The translations under genes and the position numbers were made by a program. The notes under the pieces are model-generated. The model ran no database searches. It was not told where the DNA came from and worked only from the letters and a program-made list of their open reading frames with translations. A DNA stretch of 64,000 nucleotides from Komarekiella atlantica HA4396-MV6 (GTDB lineage: Bacteria > Cyanobacteriota > Cyanobacteriia > Cyanobacteriales > Nostocaceae). Shown here piece after piece: positions 61,917 to 64,000 of the stretch. The DNA is taken from the NCBI GenBank assembly GCA_019359395.1, contig JAHHHK010000030.1, forward strand, positions 1-64,000. Reading direction: 5' to 3'. Within the stretch, counting starts at the first letter, position 1, and each line of letters opens with the position of its first letter.

Positions 61917-64000
61917 ATGACAATTAGTCCTCCGGAGCGAGAGGAAAAGAAGGCAAGAGTCATCGTCGATAACGATCCGGTTCCCACTTCATTTGAGAAA
62001 TGGTCACAACCAGGACACTTTGACAGATCCTTAGCCAGAGGTCCCAAAACCACCACATGGATTTGGAACCTGCACGCACTCGCCCACGATTTTGATACAC
62101 ATACAAGCGATTTAGAAGACATATCCCGCAAGATATTTTCAGCCCACTTCGGTCACTTAGCCGTAGTGACGATTTGGCTGAGCGGGATGATTTTCCACGG
62201 CGCGAAGTTTTCTAACTACGAAGCTTGGCTAAGCGATCCTCTGAACGTTAGGCCCAGTGCCCAAGTCGTTTGGCCCATTGTGGGACAAGACATTTTAAAT
62301 GGTGATGTTGGCGGTGGTTTCCACGGTATTCAAATCACCTCCGGTTTGTTCCAAGTATGGCGTGGCTGGGGTATTACAAACTCATTCCAGCTTTACTGCA
62401 CAGCAATTGGCGGCTTGGTATTAGCAGGTTTGTTCCTGTTTGCCGGCTGGTTCCACTACCACAAGCGCGCTCCTAAACTGGAATGGTTCCAGAATGTGGA
62501 GTCGATGCTGAATCACCACTTACAAGTGTTGCTGGGTTGTGGTTCTTTGGGATGGGCTGGTCACATAATCCACGTTTCCGCACCGACCAACAAGCTTTTG
62601 GACGCAGGCGTTGCCCTCAAGGACATACCCCTGCCCCACGAGTTCATCTTGAACAAAGACTTGTTGACCGAGCTGTATCCTAGCTTTGCTGCTGGTTTAG
62701 CACCTTTCTTCACCTTGAACTGGGGTCAGTATGCTGACTTCCTGACTTTCAAGGGCGGTCTAAACCCAGTAACAGGCGGCTTGTGGATGACAGACATTGC
62801 TCATCACCACTTAGCGATCGCAGTACTGTTCATCATTGCTGGACACCAATACCGTACCAACTGGGGTATTGGTCACAGCATTAAAGAGATCCTGGAAAAC
62901 CATAAAGGGCCTTTCACTGGTGAAGGTCACAAGGGTCTCTACGAAAACATGACCTCATCCTGGCACGCTCAGTTGGCAACCAACCTAGCGTTCTTGGGTT
63001 CACTGACCATCATCATCGCGCATCACATGTACGCGATGCCCCCATACCCATATTTGGCAACTGACTATGCTACGCAGTTGTGCATATTCACTCACCACAT
63101 GTGGATTGGTGCTTTCCTAATTGTTGGTGGAGCTGCTCACGCTGCCATCTTCATGGTGCGGGATTACGATCCGGTTGTGAATCAAAACAACCTACTGGAT
63201 CGTGTGCTTCGTCACCGGGATGCGATTATTTCCCACCTGAACTGGGTGTGTATTTTCCTCGGCTTCCATAGCTTTGGACTGTACATCCACAACGATACAA
63301 TGCGTGCCTTGGGCCGTCCCCAAGACATGTTCTCTGATACGGCAATTCAGTTGCAACCAGTTTTTGCCCAGTGGGTACAAAATATACACACATTGGCACC
63401 TGGTGGCACTGCTCCCAACGCCCTAGAACCAGTTAGCTATGCTTTTGGCGGCGGTATCTTGGCTGTTGGCGGTAAGGTAGCGATGATGCCCATTGCTTTG
63501 GGTACGGCGGATTTCCTAATTCACCACATTCACGCCTTCACCATTCACGTCACTGTCCTAATTCTGCTCAAAGGTGTGCTGTTTGCCCGTAGTTCTCGTC
63601 TGATTCCAGACAAGGCAAACCTGGGCTTCCGCTTCCCTTGCGACGGCCCTGGTCGTGGCGGTACATGTCAAGTGTCTGGTTGGGATCATGTATTCCTCGG
63701 ACTTTTCTGGATGTACAACTCAATATCGATTGTGATTTTCCACTTTAGTTGGAAGATGCAATCAGATGTCTGGGGGACTGTAGATGCAGCCGGTAATGTG
63801 ACTCACATCACTGGTGGTAACTTTGCCCAAAGTGCCATCACCATCAACGGCTGGTTGCGTGACTTCTTGTGGGCACAAGCTTCACAAGTCATCAATTCCT
63901 ATGGCAGTGCGCTATCTGCCTATGGACTAATGTTCTTAGGCGCTCACTTTGTATGGGCATTCAGCTTGATGTTCCTATTCAGTGGTCGTGGCTACTGGCA
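61917..64000 (+). CDS. psaA: Photosystem I P700 chlorophyll a apoprotein A1 (partial)
   Basis: It starts at ATG 61917 after AGAGAGGAGG and runs 694 codons to the right edge, so the last 55-60 residues are missing. The start [40 protein letters not shown] and many membrane helices with His ligands identify Psa[21 protein letters not shown] near residue 576 carries the two cysteines that hold the F_X cluster. With PsaB it binds P700 and the primary acceptors in the thylakoid membrane. psaB would be expected next, beyond the window. Confidence 0.99.
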   Translation, partial: MTISPPEREEKKARVIVDNDPVPTSFEKWSQPGHFDRSLARGPKTTTWIWNLHALAHDFDTHTSDLEDISRKIFSAHFGHLAVVTIWLSGMIFHGAKFSNYEAWLSDPLNVRPSAQVVWPIVGQDILNGDVGGGFHGIQITSGLFQVWRGWGITNSFQLYCTAIGGLVLAGLFLFAGWFHYHKRAPKLEWFQNVESMLNHHLQVLLGCGSLGWAGHIIHVSAPTNKLLDAGVALKDIPLPHEFILNKDLLTELYPSFAAGLAPFFTLNWGQYADFLTFKGGLNPVTGGLWMTDIAHHHLAIAVLFIIAGHQYRTNWGIGHSIKEILENHKGPFTGEGHKGLYENMTSSWHAQLATNLAFLGSLTIIIAHHMYAMPPYPYLATDYATQLCIFTHHMWIGAFLIVGGAAHAAIFMVRDYDPVVNQNNLLDRVLRHRDAIISHLNWVCIFLGFHSFGLYIHNDTMRALGRPQDMFSDTAIQLQPVFAQWVQNIHTLAPGGTAPNALEPVSYAFGGGILAVGGKVAMMPIALGTADFLIHHIHAFTIHVTVLILLKGVLFARSSRLIPDKANLGFRFPCDGPGRGGTCQVSGWDHVFLGLFWMYNSISIVIFHFSWKMQSDVWGTVDAAGNVTHITGGNFAQSAITINGWLRDFLWAQASQVINSYGSALSAYGLMFLGAHFVWAFSLMFLFSGRGYW

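Overview
The window comes from a filamentous, heterocyst-type cyanobacterium, most likely Nostoc or a close relative. The evidence is the start of psbA (photosystem II D1) at the left edge on the minus strand, psaA (photosystem I) running off the right edge, psaM, Psb32- and PAM68-type photosystem factors, a ferrochelatase with a chlorophyll-binding tail, beta-monoglucosyldiacylglycerol synthase, a cyanoexosortase/HpsJ locus, many HIP1 (GCGATCGC) sites, and the palindromic intergenic repeats typical of Nostoc. These are chromosomal housekeeping genes mixed with small accessory islands. No tRNA, rRNA, CRISPR array or intact transposase gene was seen.

Layout: 1-11.8 kb holds psbA, a HIT hydrolase, comM/yifB, a VapBC-like toxin-antitoxin pair followed by a stray copy of the comM 3' end, YihY and DUF421 membrane proteins, purB, a DUF4126 protein, hemH, a decayed methyltransferase, a D-ribulose-kinase-like gene and psaM. 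11.8-20 kb holds small stress or regulatory genes (TPR, GST, YajQ, MAPEG, DprA-like, a PadR/DUF4188 divergent pair with a symmetric operator, a phosphotransacetylase-like protein). 20.7-24.2 kb holds mgdA and dnaX. 24.4-29.2 kb holds a tandem pair in which a short protein matches the N-terminal module of a 1259-residue TPR-CHAT caspase-like protein. 29.6-43.8 kb holds CAAD, a GH13 enzyme, rpsO-PAM68, a DAHP synthase, galE, an ABC exporter, a HupE-type transporter, a sugar transferase, surE and psb32. 44.1-46.4 kb is an accessory patch: a frameshifted secreted protein with a possible nuclease motif, a possible immunity partner, a secreted TPR protein and an acetyltransferase remnant. 46.9-48.9 kb is the cyanoexosortase A locus. 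49.1-64 kb holds rpe, a subtilase-like protein, an RND efflux pair, a KAS III-like gene divergent from bioB, a lipoprotein with long tandem repeats, and psaA.

Functional links that can be read from the layout: rpsO and PAM68 are adjacent and co-directional; the RND adaptor and pump are adjacent; cyanoexosortase A is followed by a short associated-protein remnant and an HpsJ-like protein; the PadR regulator and its DUF4188 neighbour share one operator region; the KAS III-like gene and bioB are divergent neighbours.

The intergenic DNA is rich in small mobile or palindromic repeats. One family occurs as multi-unit arrays directly after both purB and the GST gene. A MITE-like hairpin occurs at 30.3 and 59.2 kb. 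A 39-bp palindromic unit occurs at 25.2 and 50.0 kb in opposite orientation. The most interesting candidates for new biology are the TPR-CHAT pair, the frameshifted toxin/immunity-like locus, and the KAS III-like enzyme with exchanged His/Asn positions beside bioB.
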